NCBI GenBank assembly: GCA_019635355.1
Contig: JAHBZQ010000001.1
Span: 1,488,001-1,552,000, forward strand
Reading direction: 5' to 3'
Length of the DNA stretch: 64,000 nucleotides
From: Rhizobacter sp.
Lineage (GTDB): Bacteria > Pseudomonadota > Gammaproteobacteria > Burkholderiales > Burkholderiaceae_C
How positions within the stretch are numbered: the first letter of the stretch is position 1; every line of letters starts with the position of its first letter. Shown here piece after piece: positions 61,197 through 64,000 of this stretch. Under the pieces are notes generated by a model, which saw only the letters and a program-made list of their open reading frames with translations, was not told where the DNA came from and did no database searches. Position numbers and translations under genes: made by a program.

Positions 61197-62732
61197 ATGA
61201 ACAAACTCAGCATCAAGGCCCGGCTGATCGCACTCGTCAGCGTGTTGCTGGCGCTGCTGCTCATCTCGGCAGGCTCGTCCATCTACCGCCTGAGCGAAAG
61301 CAACCAGCAGCTGGGCAGTGTCTACAACGACCGCGTGGTGCCGCTCAAGCAGCTCAACGAGGTGGCCGACGGCTACTTCATCGGCATGGTCGACACCGCC
61401 CACAAGACGCGTGACGGCGCCATGAAGCCGGCCGACGGCCTGAAGGCCCTGGCCGGCGCCCGCGCGAGCATCGAGAAGAACTGGAAGGCCTACATCGCCA
61501 CCGAGCTCGTCGACGAGGAGAAGAAGCTGATCGCCACCATCGAGCCGGCCATGAAGGTGGCCGATGCCGCGTCCAAACGGGTGGAAGAGTTGCTCACGAA
61601 GAACGACCTCGAAGGCCTGCGCAGCTTCACGGCCAAGGAGATGTACCCCGCGGTCGACCCGCTGTCCGACAGCCTGAACAAGCTCATCAACGTGCAGCTC
61701 ACGGTGGCCGAGCAGGAATACAAACAGGCGCAGGCCGACTACGAAGGCGTGTTCTGGCGCAACATCATCGTGAGCGGCATCGCCGTGCTGCTGGCCGCGG
61801 GCTTCGCCTGGACGTTGATCCGCCGCATCTCGCAAGGCATCGGCGAAGCGGTGCGCGTGGCGCAGACGGTGGCCTCGGGCAACCTCGGCTCGCGCATCGA
61901 AGTGAAGACGCAAGACGAGACCGGGCAGCTGCTGGCCGCGCTCAAGCACATGAACGAGAGCCTGGTGACGGTCGTGGGCCAGATGCGCAACAGCGCCGAC
62001 TCCATCGCCACCGGCTCGGCCCAGATCGCCACCGGCAACGCCGACCTGAGCCAGCGCACCGAAGAGCAGGCGAGCAACCTGCAGCAGACGGCCGCCTCGA
62101 TGGAGGAGATCACCTCCACCGTGCAGCAAAGCGCCGACACCGCCCGCCAGGCCACGCAGCTCGCCAGCAGCTGCTCGGCCGTGGCCGCGCAGGGCGGCGT
62201 GGTGGTGGGCCAGGTCATCACCACGATGGACGCCATCACCGCCAGCTCGCGCAAGATCGCCGACATCATCAGCGTGATCGACGGCATCGCCTTCCAGACC
62301 AACATCCTCGCGCTCAACGCGGCCGTGGAAGCGGCGCGTGCCGGCGAGCAGGGCCGCGGCTTCGCGGTGGTGGCCGGCGAGGTGCGCACCCTGGCCCAGC
62401 GCAGCGCGCAGGCCGCGAAAGAGATCAAGAGCCTGATCGGCGAGAGCGTCCAGAAGGTGGAGAACGGCGCCCGCCTGGTCACCGAAGCGGGCCAGACGAT
62501 GGACGACATCGTGAACCAGGTGAAGCGCGTGACCGACCTCATCGGCGAGATCAGCAGCGCGAGCACCGAGCAGAGCGCCGGCATCGGCCAGATCGGCGAT
62601 GCCGTGGCCCAGCTCGACCAGGTCACGCAGCAGAACGCCGCGCTGGTGGAAGAAAGCGCCGCCGCCGCCGAAAGCCTGAAGCACCAGGCCGCGACGCTCG
62701 CTCAGACGGTGGCCGTCTTCAAGCTCAGCTGA
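61197..62732 (+). CDS. Methyl-accepting chemotaxis protein
   Basis: A 511-residue chemoreceptor. A first membrane helix (about 10-30) precedes a four-helix-bundle periplasmic sensor (about 35-180) with ADGYFIGMVDTAHKTRDGAM. The second membrane helix is about 186-206, then HAMP (about 208-260). The cytoplasmic hairpin carries the conserved tip IDGIAFQTNILALNAAVEAA. Glutamine/glutamate methylation sites lie in SQRTEEQASNLQQTAASMEE. No C-terminal NWxxF CheR/CheB tether is present. GGAGAGA precedes the ATG. The ligand is unknown. Its end overlaps that of the convergent histidine kinase gene by 8 bp. Confidence 0.93.
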   Translation: MNKLSIKARLIALVSVLLALLLISAGSSIYRLSESNQQLGSVYNDRVVPLKQLNEVADGYFIGMVDTAHKTRDGAMKPADGLKALAGARASIEKNWKAYIATELVDEEKKLIATIEPAMKVADAASKRVEELLTKNDLEGLRSFTAKEMYPAVDPLSDSLNKLINVQLTVAEQEYKQAQADYEGVFWRNIIVSGIAVLLAAGFAWTLIRRISQGIGEAVRVAQTVASGNLGSRIEVKTQDETGQLLAALKHMNESLVTVVGQMRNSADSIATGSAQIATGNADLSQRTEEQASNLQQTAASMEEITSTVQQSADTARQATQLASSCSAVAAQGGVVVGQVITTMDAITASSRKIADIISVIDGIAFQTNILALNAAVEAARAGEQGRGFAVVAGEVRTLAQRSAQAAKEIKSLIGESVQKVENGARLVTEAGQTMDDIVNQVKRVTDLIGEISSASTEQSAGIGQIGDAVAQLDQVTQQNAALVEESAAAAESLKHQAATLAQTVAVFKLS

Positions 62733-64000
62733 CCGCCAACTTCGCCAGCAGCCGCTTGAGGTCGGCCGTGAAACGGTCGAAGTCGAGCGGCTTGGTCCAG
62801 TAGTCGTGCGCGCCGCTGTCGCGCGCCAGGGCCACCTCTTCCGGCATGGCGCTCGCCGACAGTGCCACCACCCGCAGGTGGCGCGTGCGGTGATGCGCAC
62901 CCAGCTCTTCCAGCACCTCGGGGCCGCTCATGTCGGGCAGGCGCATGTCGAGCAACACCAGGTCGGGCTGCAGCGCCTGCGCGAGCTCGATGCCCTTCTC
63001 GCCCGTCTCAGCCTGCAGCAGGCGCACGCCCGGCCAGCGCAGCAGCAGCTGCTCCACGAGCAGCAGGTTGATCGGGTTGTCTTCGATGTAGAGCACGGTG
63101 CCTTCGGGCTCGTCGTCGCCGGCCCCCGCCGCAGAAGCGCCGGGGGGAAGCTGCGGCATCGCGGGCGGCGCCGCGTCGGCCCGCATCAGCGCCACATGCA
63201 CCGTGGTGCCGCAGCCTTCCTCGCTTTCGACTTCGAGCTCCCCGTCCATCAGCATGACCAGCTGGCGCGTGAGCACGAGGCCGATGCCGGTGCCTTCGAT
63301 CTCGCTGTACTCGCGCCCGAGGCGGTTGAAGGGCTCGAAGAGGCCGTCGAGCTGCTCCTGCGTCATGCCGATGCCGGTGTCGGCGATGGACACGCCCACA
63401 CGCGGGCCCGAGCGCTCCACCGCCACGCTCACCACGCCGCCGGGCCGGTTGTACTTGATGGCGTTGCTCATCAGGTTGACCAGCACCTGGCGCAGGCGCA
63501 CCGGGTCGGCCATCGCGTAGGCCGGGCCGTCGCCGTCGTGGCGCTCGACCCGGATGCCGGTTCGGTCGGCCAGCGGGCGCACGAGCTCGCCCACCTCGTC
63601 GAGCAACTGCAGCAGGTCGACCGCGCGCAACTCCACCCGCAGGTGGCCCGATTCGATGCGCGAGACGTCGAGCACGTCGTTCACCAGCGCCAGCAGGTGC
63701 CAGCCGGCCTGGCGGATGGATTCGATCTGCTCGCGCTGGCGCGGCGTGAGGGGCTCCTGGGCATTCGACTGCAGCAGCTGCGAGAACCCGAGCACGGCGT
63801 TGAGTGGCGTGCGCAGCTCGTGGCTCATGCGCGAGAGGAACTCGGTCTTGGCTCGGTTGTGGGCTTCGGCATCTCGCTGCGCCTGCTCGGCGCGCTCGCG
63901 GCGGCGGCTCTCGGTGATGTCGAGGCTCACCGCCAGCGCGCAGGGCTCGCCCATGTAGTCGATGCGCGCGGCGTTGGTGAGCACGTCCAGCACCTCGCCG
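62725..64000 (-). CDS. Hybrid histidine kinase/response regulator (N-terminus outside window)
   Basis: The C-terminal 424 or so residues of a hybrid sensor kinase; the frame is open to the right edge, so the gene continues beyond it. Visible in order: the end of a PAS/PAC domain (ALAVSLDITESRR), a HisKA dimerisation domain with the phospho-histidine in MSHELRTPLNAVLGF, the HATPase with N-box NLMSNAIKYNRPG, G1 DTGIGM and G2 EGTGIGLVL, then a receiver domain with phospho-acceptor aspartate in LVLLDMRLPDMSG and the lysine of YWTKPLDF. The stimulus is unknown. It converges on the chemoreceptor gene. Confidence 0.92.
   Translation of the reverse strand, partial: GEVLDVLTNAARIDYMGEPCALAVSLDITESRRRERAEQAQRDAEAHNRAKTEFLSRMSHELRTPLNAVLGFSQLLQSNAQEPLTPRQREQIESIRQAGWHLLALVNDVLDVSRIESGHLRVELRAVDLLQLLDEVGELVRPLADRTGIRVERHDGDGPAYAMADPVRLRQVLVNLMSNAIKYNRPGGVVSVAVERSGPRVGVSIADTGIGMTQEQLDGLFEPFNRLGREYSEIEGTGIGLVLTRQLVMLMDGELEVESEEGCGTTVHVALMRADAAPPAMPQLPPGASAAGAGDDEPEGTVLYIEDNPINLLLVEQLLLRWPGVRLLQAETGEKGIELAQALQPDLVLLDMRLPDMSGPEVLEELGAHHRTRHLRVVALSASAMPEEVALARDSGAHDYWTKPLDFDRFTADLKRLLAKLAVS

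Overview
This is a 64-kb, GC-rich (roughly two-thirds G+C) chromosomal window from a Gram-negative betaproteobacterium. The gene content points to Burkholderiales, probably the Rubrivivax / Piscinibacter / Rhizobacter / Methylibium group: parE-slt-parC order, a waaA-waaC pair, an RND pump with TolC, the COG2308-COG2307-transglutaminase cluster and a 41-residue membrane peptide beside an SDR gene. The genus is an inference. Coding density is very high; no gap without a gene exceeds about 270 bp. There is no rRNA, prophage, CRISPR array or transposase gene.

Layout. 1-7 kb: the end of an unidentified gene, a cobalamin-type radical SAM protein, and an overlapping DUF2339/DUF3999 membrane-protein pair. 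7.2-14 kb: a four-gene minus-strand operon (permuted ATP-grasp, alpha-E, transglutaminase, transglutaminase-DUF2126) ending in a strong terminator. 14-18 kb: comEC, then divergent ridA-like and dsbB genes, a small Trp-rich protein and a 266-bp palindromic element that looks like a TA-duplicating MITE. 18-25 kb: MFS exporter, parC, lytic transglycosylase, membrane protein and parE, all on the minus strand. 25-31 kb: MFS, small membrane peptide, SDR, methyltransferase, dapA, bamC and a metallo-beta-lactamase-fold hydrolase. 31-36 kb: a small lipoprotein, an unknown gene with a RoxA-type ribosomal oxygenase, a SlyD-like FKBP, dut-coaBC and a secreted unknown. 36-41 kb: alaS (unusually long), gabD, and a degenerate GGDEF protein. 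41.7-47 kb: tRNA-Gly(CCC), a hexapeptide acyltransferase, an LpxO-type hydroxylase, a secreted serine hydrolase, trmB and uppP. 47-54 kb: a TetR-controlled RND efflux operon, then a Pcm-like methyltransferase and TolC. 54-58 kb: waaA, waaC and a phosphomannomutase/phosphoglucomutase for LPS core synthesis. 58-61 kb: alkylation repair (Ada-AlkA fusion plus Ogt) and an EamA exporter. 61-64 kb: a chemoreceptor and a hybrid histidine kinase cut by the window edge.

The strongest anomaly is in alaS. It carries an in-frame insertion of about 120 residues (near residues 383-514) in the linker before the conserved LDG-x-x-AFK segment. The insertion is about 55% G+C against 63-67% in the flanks and is rich in codons that are rare elsewhere here (ATA, AGA, AGG, CTA, TTG). 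Subtracting it gives a normal AlaS length of about 880. I do not recognise the inserted domain. Other points of interest are the MITE-like element whose end supplies part of a neighbour's stop codon, a REP palindrome that encodes the C-terminus of a transglutaminase, and a recurrent arrangement of a -10 hexamer 6-10 nt before a start codon with no Shine-Dalgarno sequence, suggesting leaderless mRNAs.
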